Shown: positions 1-12,062 of the stretch, one piece after another
How positions within the stretch are numbered: position 1 is the stretch's first letter
How the letters are laid out: every line of letters begins with the position of its first letter
Assembly: GCA_028456385.1 (NCBI GenBank)
Contig: JALNQF010000044.1
Location: 124,001 to 188,000, forward strand
DNA: 64,000 bases
DNA from: Ophiosphaerella korrae
Taxonomy: Eukaryota; Ascomycota; Dothideomycetes; Pleosporales; Phaeosphaeriaceae
Reading direction: 5' to 3'
Position numbers and translations under genes: made by a program
The notes under the pieces: generated by a model
The model's input: only the letters and a program-made list of their open reading frames with translations
Told to the model about the DNA's origin: nothing
Databases searched by the model: none

Positions 1-484
1 TGCCACAAACTTGGGACAATTCTTCTCGTTCTACAGGCACTGCCTAGTCACTCAATTGCGTGGCTGTGAACTAGTAAAGAATTCTAACTTATCTTTCCGA
101 CTGACTAGAGTACCTAGAGAGTAATGAACTTCAAGACTTTGATTCTTTTGAAATACGCCACATGAGGCTATTGACTTGATTCCGTGGCCAAGCCGCCTTG
201 TGGGGCGCAGTGTGGTTTAGTATGCGAAAGTGGCCTCCAGCTTTACTGTGTGTCATGGATAGGCTATGTAATGCCATGCCATGAATCTATCCAAGTGCTG
301 TAAAGCTGGACCGTTGGCAACATGTTAATACCTATCATTATGCAACACATTCCTCGCGCTTTCAATAGAAAGAATACTTTACTCATTCATATTGAATAAA
401 CGATTATTTCATCAAAATTCTATCTCAAGGAACTATAAGGTGCATTCACTTAACACAATTCTTTTCTACGCCTTTGCTTCTCTA
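1..484. other. No gene recognised (left edge)
   Basis: This stretch precedes the first candidate gene. I see no long open frame, RNA gene or repeat in it. ATG codons at 281, 322 and 340 open only short frames that stop before the hydrophobic segment of the next feature. An unrecognised 5' exon could still be here. Confidence 0.4.
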
Positions 485-1021
485 ATGGGCTTTATGTTAG
501 CCCTGCCAACCGCGCCCCAAACATCGACTCTCAATCGCTGCTCTTTCCAGGTTTCCTACCCTACGAGAATGATTGATTCAACTCCATACAGAACCGCAGA
601 GGCACCACTTTGGGACTTTTGTGTCGCATCCGGACCCAGCGTGCGAGTTCTCTACGTCGAGTTCAACAAAATCCCAGACTCAGCTCGTGGAGCCTTCCAA
701 CTTGAATTCGTCTTCCCAAATGGCTATAGTGCTGGGAATTCTGGATCTAACCAAGTTAATGTGTGAAAAATAGAACGGCCTGTGGCAGATATTGATACGT
801 AGTCATCGGCACCAAAAGCAACTACTCTTTTCGGAACTTTGACACCGAAAAGCAAGCCTACAGAGCAAATTAGACTTATTTTCAACAGCGGGGAATGCGT
901 TTACATGAAGAATTTCAAAATCACTCTCGCAGATAATACGAATAGTTCATCCGTCTCATATACACAACAATACCCCCGGGTTGCTCCTGAGGCTGGTATT
1001 CGCATCGTCCACGGCTGTTAA
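485..1021 (+). CDS. Candidate small secreted protein, two exons
   Basis: A proposed join of 485-754 and 803-1021 gives 162 residues. The intron 755-802 (48 bp) starts GTTAAT and ends CGTAG. The open frame extends left to a TTG at 392, and codons 392-520 encode a hydrophobic stretch (LFYAFASLMGFMLALP) that looks like a signal peptide. The first in-frame ATG, at 485, cuts into that stretch, so the true start may lie in an unseen 5' exon. The mature part has few cysteines (RCSFQV, WDFC, GECVYM and a terminal HGC), as in many fungal secreted proteins. No family is recognised. It is the gene nearest to the repeat block. It could be a small secreted virulence or wall protein, or a decayed gene; I cannot tell which. 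Confidence 0.4.
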
Positions 1022-2037
1022 GTCATCAAAACACTTGACAAGACAGTTATTATTATTTCCATGGTTGAATTTTTTGCGCTTGTTGTTCATCAATCTCTTC
1101 TTTTGCAGTTAGACTGTTTGTTTTATCGTCACTAGCGCCATTGGAATTATGGGAATTATTTGGACTGGCTACCACATTGTAAATTAACTTCCTTCGAGTT
1201 GGATTTCGCGGCATACATACGTAATGCCAGTAGACTTCTGTGTCTCGAACATCAAGACAGAATCGATAGATTAAACTATTATTTATTCTTGGGGATGACA
1301 TTTCAATACCATTACTTACCAACGGGCGATGTGCCAAATGGCTTGAAGTTAGCATATCTAGAATTTTTGAGCACTTGGGTATGAAGCAAATCCTTGTTTA
1401 ATATTCGCAATCTGCTACAGTCAACCGATGACTTGGAATGATAAAGCTTTAATGATTATAGCTAGGGCGAGAAGAAGTCTTTCTCCACATGATTAAGTAT
1501 CGTTTCAAATGGATTAGCAGTGCTATAATTGACTATTCAGAGCTATCAAATGCATGCACAAGACGCCCTGGAGTTACATGAGCGTCTTCCTATAATATGC
1601 TGTGTAGCGTCAATTCATGAAATCAATGAGGACATTATCTGTTTTGGGTTGTGTTCAGCAGACACAATTGTTTCCACATCTGTCAGAGATTTGCTAGCCA
1701 TGAATCGGTAATTTGATGTGGCCTCGAGACAGACATGTTCGAGCTAATGCCTTAGGACCGAGCCCAATTTGAGAGTATAATTGATGTCACCCCAGAAAGT
1801 AAAAGTTCTGAGACCTATACGGCCGTGCGTGATTATCATCCGGTCCTGTATTAAGCTAAGGTATCAACATTCAAATATGTAATCGGTAGTTACTAGGTGA
1901 CCCTGATTCAGCAACTCTAAGGCCTCCCTACAAGAGGGCTAAATATGACTTGAAAGGGAACAAGGGAGCACGTATATTTCTCTCATGCAATAGTTATGAA
2001 TATTATATAATTTTCACCACGAGTCACTATAGATGCA
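1022..2037. other. Intergenic, no gene supported
   Basis: Several open frames of 60-100 codons occur on both strands (for example 1053-1355 on the minus strand), but they overlap, lack recognisable domains and have no convincing splice partners. I see no repeat in this stretch. Confidence 0.4.
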
Positions 2038-2085
2038 CCATTCCTATGTCTTACCATTCCTATGTCTTACCATTCCTATGTCTTA
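2038..2085 (+). repeat. 16-bp tandem repeat, three copies
   Basis: The unit CCATTCCTATGTCTTA is repeated three times without error (2038-2053, 2054-2069, 2070-2085). A diverged fourth copy, CCATTCCTATACTTA, lies at 2170-2184 inside the neighbouring MITE, so the unit predates or was captured by that element. Confidence 0.9.
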
Positions 2086-2128
2086 ATTATTTCCATACCC
2101 TTAGCTTGGTAGAGCGGCTGAACAATAA

Positions 2129-2371
2129 GGCGGGCGTTATTCGGCCCTCTGTCTTTGTGATTCGGTCCCCCATTCCTATACTTAGCCAGCCTTCGATATA
2201 CTAAAAAAGTAAGAAGATTGCTCTCCTAGTATTATAGCTAGCAATCCTCAATAGGCAACAGAATATAGAATGAGAGAACTAGAGGCGTTAAAATTCTTAT
2301 ACCTTATCTATACTTTTCCAGCGCACGTTTAAAAAACCTTTCTCTAGAGATAGGGCCGAATAATGCGCACT
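2129..2371. mobile_element. hAT-like MITE with 8-bp target site duplication
   Basis: The element is 243 bp. It is flanked by an exact 8-bp direct repeat AACAATAA at 2121-2128 and 2372-2379. Its ends are imperfect inverted repeats of about 20 bp sharing the exact core TTATTCGGCCCT (2137-2148) and AGGGCCGAATAA (2352-2363). There is no coding capacity. An 8-bp duplication with short inverted ends is typical of hAT-type non-autonomous elements (family knowledge). Assignment to hAT is inference, because no transposase is present. Confidence 0.7.
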
Positions 2372-2560
2372 AACAATAATTACGTGTGACTGAATGAGTT
2401 TCCCCGCGAAAATTCGGCCTAGAACAAACTAGGCATGCGAGTTTGGCGTTTATCGAATAGCCAAGCGGACGCCCAGACTTCAAGTGTGCCCGAAATTACG
2501 CAGCTTCCTACTTTAGTATCGACACCAAGCAATGTGCCTTGACAGCTACTCATTCAGGCT

Positions 2561-2600
2561 GCATGTCATCTAACCATAGGTTTGCCAAGGATGCCATGGG
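2561..2600 (+). repeat. Left terminal inverted repeat of the large element
   Basis: Forty bases match the reverse complement of 15402-15441 with four mismatches. Two of the four are A here against G in the other copy, the direction expected of RIP on this strand. Confidence 0.85.
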
Positions 2601-2640
2601 CCTAACCAAGAAGAGGCACCGAAATACAGCCGACGTTCAG

Positions 2641-2717
2641 CCCATGGTTAGGCCAAATTTTCCCATGGTTAGGCCGAGTTTTCCCATAGTTAAGCAGAGT
2701 TTTCTTATAGTTATTTC
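2641..2717 (+). repeat. Subterminal 21-bp tandem repeat
   Basis: About 3.5 copies of a 21-bp unit beginning CCCATGGTTAGGCC start at 2641, 2662, 2683 and 2704. The copies decay to the right (CCCATAG, then CTTATAG) by C-to-T and G-to-A changes. Subterminal short repeats are common transposase-binding regions in DNA transposons (family knowledge). Confidence 0.8.
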
Positions 2718-2739
2718 TCGTAAAATCACGTTCTAAACA

Positions 2740-5454
2740 CAATAGCTAGCTTAGATACTGTATTTGGCCTGTTCAACCCTTTCGCTATCTAGAGGGAAGA
2801 TTCTATTGATGAAGATCGCACGCTTAAGCTTAGGGACCTATTTGCCGCCCCTGTTAATAGCAGTAGGGACGAAACAACTAACCCTACCTAGGTAAAGTAG
2901 TTTAGAACACGTTCTAAATGCGTTCTAACTAACGTGTAGGAAACTCTTACTATATTTACAGTTAGTAATAGTAGAGGCCCTCCCCTCTCTACTACAAAGG
3001 TACTATAGGTACTAGCTATACCTATATATCCTTTAAGTATTAATAGAGGGTGCGCCTACGTTATTCTTATTACAAGAACTAATTTTAGTAAACTACTAAT
3101 AAAGAAGTAGATTTTAAGGAAGGCTATATAAGTAAACGTATATTAGAATACGTTATAAACATAATCTAAATATATTCTAGTTCTAATATTCAAAGGCTAC
3201 TAAAATAAACAATCGTCTAATAATATTACCTTTTTTTAATAACTTACTTGTAACAAGATAGAGGTATAACTATATAGGTATAAAGAAGTACCCTTATCTC
3301 TTAGACGCTTTATAAATATATCTATATTATAGTATTAATAATAAGCTTTAGGAGAAGATTAGGAAACTTTAATACGCTCTTAAGAAACTTCTTACTACTA
3401 TAAAGTAAAAAGCTATAAGGTAAGTTTAAACGCGTTTTAGATTAGTTCTAAACGTATTTTAGTATATCTACTAATATAGTAGTATCTATATTAGAGTATA
3501 GAAGCGATTTAAGTTAAGTATATACCTTTAACCTAATAATAACTATAGGCCTATTATTCTAGAACAGACACGTATAGTACGTAGTAAGCTAGATTATATT
3601 AAGAACACGTTACTAACGTGTTTAGCTAATAGCTAGAAAGTATTAGCCCTTTATTAGATATAGAAGCTAGTCTTAGTAGATACAAGATGTAGAGAAGCAC
3701 TTTACTTAGAGTATTAATCTAGACGTAGATCTTAAATACTTTAAGTATTTATTTAAGTATAGATTACTAACTAAAGAGTAAGAAGTAGAGCGCTATTACG
3801 TTGTTAAGCCTACGTTAGCTAGAGTAGACAAGTATAGTAAGTTTTAACAATTTAAATTTAAATCTATTACAAATATATTTCTAACGTGTTTAAAGATATT
3901 AACTATACCTAAGGTCTAGGAATTCTTATACACGATAACTATAAGGCCTATTACTATATTATTATTCTAAATAATATCTAGACGTCTCCCTATTTTATTC
4001 TAATTATATTTAGAGAATATACTTATATCCTACTACTTCCTTTAATAGTAGAGGATAAAGATATAAAGAGATTAGAGGAGGTTTTATAACTTATATTAAC
4101 TCTAGGCCTAATAAGATATAGGTCTATATAGAAATAGGATTAGAGAGTATTTTTAACGTATTTAGCCTAGTTTCTTAATTTGCCCTAGCTTAAGGCATAT
4201 CTTTCTAGCCGTAGTATTTATTCTATTAAGGAGCTATATACTATATTTACAAATAAGGATTATATTATAACTATTATTAAAAGGGAAAAGCTAAGTTAAT
4301 TCTCCTATTATTATAAAGTTAAAAGTGTTATATATAAGTAGAGGACTTAGTATTAGATTCTAGAAATAGTATAAAGATGTTTAAAACACGTTCTAAACGC
4401 AATCTTATAATAAGTAGGTATATATCTAGTAGGTCCTATCTAGCGTATTAGGCGATATTATTGTCTATTTCTTTAATAAATAGGTAAAGATCCTACTTAA
4501 CCTTAACACGTTCTAGATAGATATGTCGTATAAGCGTCTCTATAGAAGTTAGGTAGAGATCCTAATAGCTACCTTTTATTTAAGATAGAATAAACGTAGG
4601 GGTTAAGTATAAATACGATTAGAACGCGTTCCTAACTAGTTTTAGTTATTACGCTTAGCTAGATTATTACTAATATATCCTATCGCAATATATACAAGTT
4701 AAGCTTTATAAGCTTCTTTAAGCTTATAAGTAAGTATATAGGAAGGCCTATATAATAGCGTTACTTTTATAGAACTAGGTTCTATAGAACTACTATTAAT
4801 ATATATAGTAAGTAGATAGGAGGTAAGATATTTTACTTAAACGTATTTAGAACACTATTAAAACGCGTTCTAGGCCTTAAGTAATATCTAAAGAGTATTA
4901 ATCTATAAAGTAAAAACTAGAGATAGTAACTAACTTTATATACTTAGTTCTATCTAGTTTACTTTATATAAACAATTAATACTATATATAGACCTAGTTT
5001 ATTATATACTAAAGACTCTCTTTAGAGCTATATAATATAGGTCTAAAAAGCTAAAAGAGCTAAAGAGTACTTTAAACTATTAGATCTCTTAGCTTATAAG
5101 TCTCTTTAATATATTTATAATATATTCTAATTATATTTTAGTGTATAAAGATTTTTAATTTATTTAAAACTAGGCTATTAACAAGAAAAACCTAGTTATT
5201 ACAGCTAAGATAGTAAGGTATTATAGTAATATAAATAAAGATGTATAGAATAGGTTAGAGTTGTATATAAACGTAGCTAAGTAAGCTAAGTAGAAGAGCT
5301 ATAAAATAGGGATATAAACTCTACTCCTAGAGGCTATACTAAAGTAAGTACTATAGATTATATTAAGAATATACTCCTAACGTGTTTAAAGTAGCCTATA
5401 AATAGATCTCTAAGATATACTTAAGTTTAATAGTATAGATAAATATAGTACTTA
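2740..5454. other. RIP-mutated left arm of the large element
   Basis: There is no intact open frame. The base composition is strongly AT with frequent TA steps. Runs of codons can still be followed through TAA/TAG where glutamine or tryptophan is expected, for instance around 4090-4400 on the plus strand, but no domain could be named. CpG steps survive within a recurring motif, ACGCGTTCTAA or AACACGTTCTAA (for example 2902-2937 and 4382-4405), which fits RIP preferring CpA over CpG. Confidence 0.6.
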
Positions 5455-5459
5455 TAGAT

Positions 5460-5921
5460 TATTATAGGTGTAACAAGAGAAATCGAGATAGAGCTAATTA
5501 ATCCTAACTCGGATGCTAACAAAGTATAGGACGAGTAAGGTAGTAACTTTAATTAGGAGGCTACCTACAATTAGGACACGTAGTAGTAATCTATAATTAC
5601 GTGCAAATAGATTAAAGTAATCTATAATAATATATAAATAGATTAGAGTAATCTATAGTTACGTACAAATAGATTAGTAGTAATCTATAACGTTGTATAA
5701 ATAGATTAAGATAAGTATATAGTTAATAGTAATACGCATTATTAAGATAGTATTAGTAATTTAATCCTTTAACTATAGAACGCTAATATAAGACAATTGC
5801 AAAATATCTTCTATTATTTATAGTTATTACAGATTACTTCTAAGCTTTCTAATATTAACTTATAATCTACTAACTACCCCTTAGGTACTAGGAAGTCGAC
5901 CCTAGTAACTAACCTATTACA
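5460..5921 (+). repeat. 5' LTR
   Basis: It is 462 bp and matches 12063-12524 nearly throughout. The visible differences are mostly C/T or G/A (for example TGTAACAAG against TGTAATAAG). An older-looking boundary at TGTAAC (5469) is possible, but it gives no exact target duplication, whereas starting at 5460 does. Confidence 0.9.
5605..5709 (+). repeat. 31-bp tandem repeats inside the 5' LTR
   Basis: Imperfect units begin AAATAGATTA at 5605, 5636, 5667 and 5699 (periods 31, 31 and 32). Each holds a small inverted repeat, AGATTA...TAATCT. The same array is present in the 3' LTR (about 12208-12312). In LTRs such arrays often sit in the promoter/enhancer part, but here the function is inference. 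Confidence 0.8.
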
Positions 5922-6049
5922 CCTTACTAATTTAGTTATTACGAGAAGCAAAGTATAAGTAGTGCGTAGTCTAGCTAATATAATAGTAGAAAGTTTAACT
6001 AAAACTAGTAAAGCCCCTAGGAGTAGTTATAAGTTAGATAGTACTATAT

Positions 6050-7060
6050 AGGAAATAATTAAAGAACGCATTAATAAACTAATAGATAAGAAAGAAGATA
6101 TAAAAATAGTAATTAAAGCCTTAGAAATATAAAATAAAGAACTACAAGACTACTTAAAATAAAACAAGGTATAAATTAAAGCTATTATAGAAGGATAAAA
6201 CTAGATAGAACTAATTACTTAATAATTAGAAATAAGCGCGATAAAGAAACCGCCTAAGATACTTATTCTTAAGAAGTTTAATAGAATAAGAGAGAAACTA
6301 AGACCTTTTATAGCTTTAGTATAACTCTAGATAGATATATAAGTACTATACTTTAATATAGAAGAAAAGAAGGTAATATATATTAGATTATGTCTTAAAG
6401 AAGACGTAATAAGATAGTATAAACTATATTAGATAGACTATTTAATATATACACTAATAATATAGAAAGACAAGACTAAAGCTATTTTTAGAAGTTATAA
6501 GTACTTTACTAAATAAATAAGAGTAGTATTTAGGGATATAGATATTACCTAGTAAGCTAAAGAGAAACTCGAGAGGCTCGCATAGAACAAGAGTATTCTA
6601 GAATATATATTATAGTTTAAATAACTAGCCTAGAATATAGAATAGAATAAAGTATCCTTAATATTATAATTTAAATAAAGACTAAATATAAAAATCTAAT
6701 ACAAGATAATCTATATAGAAAAACCTAGAATACTAGAAGCCCTAAAGTAATAGGTAATATAGATTAATAACGACCTCTAAGAATAGAAAAAGAACAAGTA
6801 TAGTAACTAAACTAGAAATTAGGATACTAGAGACCTTATAATTCTTAACGTAAACAAGGATAAGAAGAAGAAGAAGAATAAAGACTTTACGTACTTTAAT
6901 TATAGTAAGAAAAGCTACTACGTAAAAGATTACTAATTATAAAAGAAGAAGGATATAGTATATTATAAATATAGAAAACTAAGATACTTTGTAAAAGACT
7001 ATAGAAGTAAAGACTTAAAGAAAGAAACTTAGTTAAAGATAATAGAAAAAAAGAAAGAAG
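6050..7060 (+). pseudogene. Relic gag with two mutated CCHC zinc knuckles
   Basis: Read in frame through TAG/TAA, the region encodes a lysine-rich gag-like protein that ends in two zinc-knuckle boxes, at 6889-6933 and 6961-7014. Each keeps the CX2CX4HX4C spacing, but all cysteine positions now read tyrosine (TGY to TAY) and the histidine positions also read tyrosine (CAY to TAY). Adjacent glycines read serine or arginine. These are exactly the G-to-A and C-to-T outcomes of RIP. Similar paired knuckles are normal in Ty3/gypsy gag, where they bind RNA. Confidence 0.85.
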
Positions 7061-8179
7061 TACTATAAATATAAGCTAAACTTTAAGAAAAGGTAGCTAA
7101 GAGTAAAGAATTATAGTATATAATACTTTACTAGACTTTTTATTATAAAGATAACTACTATATATATCTTTTTAGTAAGTAAAGAGTAAGATATTTCCTA
7201 TAATAAAGAAATAGTGTAGTAGTAATAAAAGAAAGAATAAAAGCGTAGCTAGAAGAGATAGTATATATAATAGACTTACTAATAGAAGATTTAGAAGGAG
7301 AAGAGCTTTAGACACTATTAATCTAGGCTAAAGAACTAGTACTAGATAAAGAGACTACTATAGCTTCCTCTAAAAGACTATAAGAAAGTAAGAAGTAAGT
7401 TAGTATAAAAGGTATAAAGTACGCCTAGCTAGATATATATAGCTATAATAGCTATATAATAATAGATATAGAGGAATAAAATAAAGAATAGAAGTTTATT
7501 TAGATATACTTAATAGTTATAAGTATAGAGGAAGCGTATAAAGACTAGAAAGAACGTAATCTTAAAGAAATAAAGTTTATACTATTTTAGAAATAGATAA
7601 ACTAGTATATAGTTATAGTAGGAAGAATACCTATATAAAGAGAATAGTAATACTTTATAAGAAAGACGCGATAGATTAATAAAGCTTATACACTAAGAGT
7701 ACTAGTAGTATACTATATCCTAATAATAGAGATACCTAGGAAGGACAAGTACTAGAAAGGGGATAATAAGATAATAGATCTAGAATATCTAGTATATTTT
7801 AAAGTATTATAGATATTATACCTAGATAAGAATTATATTATATATAGGAACTCTAAGGCAAAAAATAGCGTATAGCTTATAAGAAAGAAAGGCTATAATT
7901 ACACAAAAGTAATTCTAGTAGAAGATATCTAAAGATAAGAGATAATCCTAGAAGATAGATACTTAGTAGTAAGACCTAGCCTAAAACTATCTAAGAAATA
8001 CGTCTAAGGAAGACTATAGTATAAATATATATATAATAAATATCTAAAATATAAAGAATATAAACTTAAAATAAGGCTATAGCTCTAGAAGGATAGATAA
8101 TTTATAAAAATACCTAAGTAAAAATAGCTAGAAGGTATAAGAGGCCTATATATTACAAAAACAAGTATATACTAAGAGA

Positions 8180-11100
8180 AGAGAGTATAATTAATAATTA
8201 ATAGTAGAGCTACAAGAAACTTTATATTAAAGAAGTTTATAGAAACCTAAAGAATACGTTATATAACAAAGAGATACCCTTAATAACTAAGTATAATTAA
8301 AGGAAAACTATTCTAAGAACCTATTAGGTTTAAAATAGTTCCCTCTATATTAGAGTTAGAAGAGATAAAGATTAATAATATAGTTATAGATATAATAATA
8401 ATTAACAATAAATAAGAAATTATATTAGAGATACTATAGTTATAGATAGTTAACCTATATATTAATTAGAGAACTAGAAGAATTAGCTACTACAAAATAG
8501 AAAAGCTAAGAGCTAACATAAGTACTTATAAAGGAGAATTCCTAGAAAAATATAAGAAATAGGAACTATAGCTTATAGAGCTAAAAGACTACCTTCTAGA
8601 ATATTAGCTATAGGACTTAGTAATAGAGATAGAAGAAGGAAAAAACGTTAGATAGAGTCTAGTCTATAGAAAGATAGAAGAAGAATCTAAGATTAAATAA
8701 GTATTTATTAAAAACGTAATTAAGAAAGAATAGATATAAGAATCTAAATCCTTAGTAGTATATAAACTTATATTTATAGATAAAAAGGAAATAAGTAATA
8801 AAAGGCCTTACGTAGACTTTAGGAAAACTAACATAGTTATAAATAAAAACTAATACTCCTTACTATAAATAGATAAGATATAAGCTAGACTAAAGAAAGT
8901 AAAAATCTTTACAAAACTAGATATCTAGAACGCCTACTACTAGATTAGAATTAGAGAAAGTAATAAATAGAAAATAGCGTTTAGAACATAATAGAGACTA
9001 TATAAATATTTAGTTATACTATTTAGATTAATAAACGTGCTAGCCGCATTCTAAGAAAGAATTAATATAGTACTAAAAGAGTACTTAGATATATTTATAT
9101 TTATATACCTAGATAATATCCTTATATTCTTAGAAATAGAAGAGGAATACGTACAATACGTATACAAGTTACTAGAAAAACTAGTAGAAAACAAATTATT
9201 TTTTAAGATAAGAAAATATAAATTCTATACAAAGAAAATAGATTTCCTAGGATTTATTATAGAACTAGGAAAGATTAAGATTAATCTAGAAAAGATTAAG
9301 TTAATTAATAAATAGCTAATACTAAGAAACCTAAAAGAGGTATAATAATTTTATAGGCTAGCTAACTTTTATAGAAAGTTAATAGTAAGATAGTCTAAAG
9401 ATATAGAACTAATAACTAGACTTATAAAGAAAGATATACTATTTAAATATATAAAAGAATATTATAAAGTATTTAAAAAGATTAAAAGGAAGTTTATAGA
9501 AAACCTAGTTATTAGAATATATAACCTAGACCTACTAGTAATAGTAAAAATAGATACATCTAACTTAGTCTATAGAATAGTACTAATACAAGAAGACCTA
9601 AAGACTAAATAGGAATACTTAGTTAAATACTTCTCTAAGAAAATAAAGCTAGTAGAGCTTAATTACCTAATTTATAATAAGGAAATACTAGTAATCTATA
9701 AAGTATTTAGGTAATAGAGAGTATATCTACAAAGAGCAAAATACTAAATAAAGGTCTATATAGACTATAGGAACTTTATAAGATTTATACTAAATAAAGA
9801 ACTATTATAATAATATATAAGATAGTAGGAATTCCTATTAATATTTAATATAGAAATTATATATATAAAAGGGAAAGATAACTAATTTATAGACGCCCTT
9901 AGTAGAAGGCTAGACTTACAAGAAGAAGTAAGCGCTACTAGTATAGTTCTAGTTAAGAATAAAGTAGGATATTTAGTCCTAAATACACCTAAAATAGCTA
10001 CTACACTTAAAAGAACGAGTAGCAAGCTAGATAAATAGATTTAGAAAATAACGCAAGAAGTATCTAAAGAAATAAAGAAACTAGAGATCTAAGAAGGACT
10101 TGTATAAGCTTATAGAAGAATATATATTCTAGGAAAAATCTAGAAAGAATTTATACAATAATTCTATAAACTACTAGTATATAGATACTAGAGAATAGAG
10201 AAAACGCTAAATAGACTATTAAGAGATTATTATATCTTAAAAGTAAGATAACTAGTAAAAGAAGTACTATAAGACTATATAGAGTATTATAGAAATAAGT
10301 ATAGTAGATATATACTATATAGAATACTACAACTAGTTAAGGTACTAGAGTAACTTTAAGGAATAATAATAATAGACTTTATTACAAAACTACTAAAGTT
10401 AAAAGATCTAATATTAGGAGTAAAGTATAATAAAATACTTATAATAGTAGATAAGCTTATAAAGTATATATACTTTAGACTATATAAAGAAAAGAGTAGA
10501 ATAGAGGTTACTATACACTAAGTCTTAGGAACTATAATAAGCTAGTATAGTATTCTAGATAAGATTATTATAGATAGAGATATACAATTTATATTAAAAC
10601 TATAGGGAATAATAACAGCGTAATTAGGAATACAATATATAATATTAATAGTATATTATCTATAAATAGATAGATAATTAGAATAAATAAATTAGATAGT
10701 AGAATAATATTTAAGATACTACCTTAACTACAAATAGAATAATTAGGTATAACTACTACCTATAGTATAACTAGTATACAATAGCGCAAAGAATATAGTA
10801 ATAAGAGTATTACTTTTTTTTATAAACTATAGATTTAACTTTAGCGTATATAGAATACCTAAGAGTATAGAATCTTAGACTCTAAGAAGAGAAAACTTTG
10901 TAAATAGAATAAAAGAAATATATAATTAATTAAGATAGGACGTAGAATTTCTATATAATTAGATAGTAAAGTACTATAATAAGAAATACAAAAAGGAACC
11001 CTAATTTAGAGAGAGAGAAAAAGTATAGTTAGTTAGGAAAAATATTAAAAGTAAATAGTCTAGTTTAAAACTAGACTATATTAAAATTAGACTATACAAG

Positions 11101-11410
11101 ATTAAAAAGAAAGTTACACTAGTTATATATAAATTAAAGCTACTAAGTAAAATAAAGATATACCTAATATTCTATATATTACTACTAGAACAAGTACTAT
11201 AAAACGTAGAACTACTAGTATATAAAGTAGATACGTATAGAGAATAAGAGGAATAAGAAGTTAAAGAAATCCTAGTATACTAGTTCTATAATAGTAGGAA
11301 TTACTACTTAGTAAAATAGATAGGTATAGATAAGAAAGGATAACTATAAGAAGATATATAGGAACTAGAAGATAACCTTAACTACTTTAAGAAACTAGAG
11401 GACTTCTAAA
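8180..11410 (+). pseudogene. Relic pol: protease, reverse transcriptase, RNase H, integrase, chromodomain
   Basis: The aspartic protease site is at 8200-8211 and reads NSRA where DSGA is expected. Reverse transcriptase spans about 8790-9270: the catalytic box at 9106-9117 reads YLDN instead of YLDD, with an LGF box downstream. RNase H follows, with a DALSRR-like tail near 9890. The integrase core shows D at 10375-10377, D at 10579-10581 and E at 10681-10683 (67 and 33 residues between them), matching the DDE layout. A chromodomain-like segment (YLVK...LEDF pattern) covers about 11222-11405. Dozens of TAG/TAA codons stand where Q or W is expected. The element is dead, and no restored reading is offered. 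Confidence 0.9.
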
Positions 11411-12048
11411 ATTAAAATCCTCTAGAGCACCTTATAGTAAACTAAAAGAACTAATATTACTACTAAAAGATAGAGAAGTAATAAGAACACTTAATATAAT
11501 AGGAGTAGTATCTATAATAGCTTTAAAATTAAGCTCTAATTCTACAAGAGTAGCCTACGCAATAAACTTCTTATTATTTAAGGCTTTTATCTTATAGAGA
11601 TAAAGTAAACAAGTATAATTTTCTACTTATATACTTAGAATCTAATTACGTTCTTTTTTAGCTTTAGTAATCTATTTAGATAGTTTATCTTAAGTATAGT
11701 TAATAGCTCTCCCTATTATAAATAAGTATAGACGTAAGAATAAGTATTATAAACCTATACTCTACAAGAGACACACTAAAAAAGTTATAAGACGTATAGG
11801 TATTAGTACAAATATACGCCTTATAAGCCTTACTATATTTTAAAGAAATATACTCTATAAGAAGATTTAAAGCCTTATAATAAGAATAAGGAAATATAGT
11901 AATACTATAGTATAATACGCAATCTACTAATTATAGACAACAAAGAGTAAATTTAGTAGGTATAAAGATAGAAGATAAAGAACTCTACATTAATAAAGAA
12001 ACTAGATTAATAATACTAGCCCTAAGATAGATAAACTAGGATCTACTT

Positions 12049-12062
12049 AGAGGGGGAGATAG
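12049..12062 (+). other. Polypurine tract of the retrotransposon
   Basis: The run AGAGGGGGAGATAG lies immediately 5' of the 3' LTR, where plus-strand DNA synthesis is primed in LTR elements. Its direct contact with position 12063 supports the LTR boundary chosen here. Confidence 0.8.

Noticed and set aside
1053..1355. Minus-strand 100-codon frame
   Set aside because: No ATG context, domain or splice partner; it overlaps other frames in AT-rich DNA.
5469..5921. LTR starting at TGTAAC (5469/12072) with a TG...CA look
   Set aside because: That boundary leaves a 9-bp identity (TATTATAGG) outside both LTRs unexplained and gives no exact target duplication. Starting at 5460/12063 gives an exact TAGAT duplication and contact with the purine tract.
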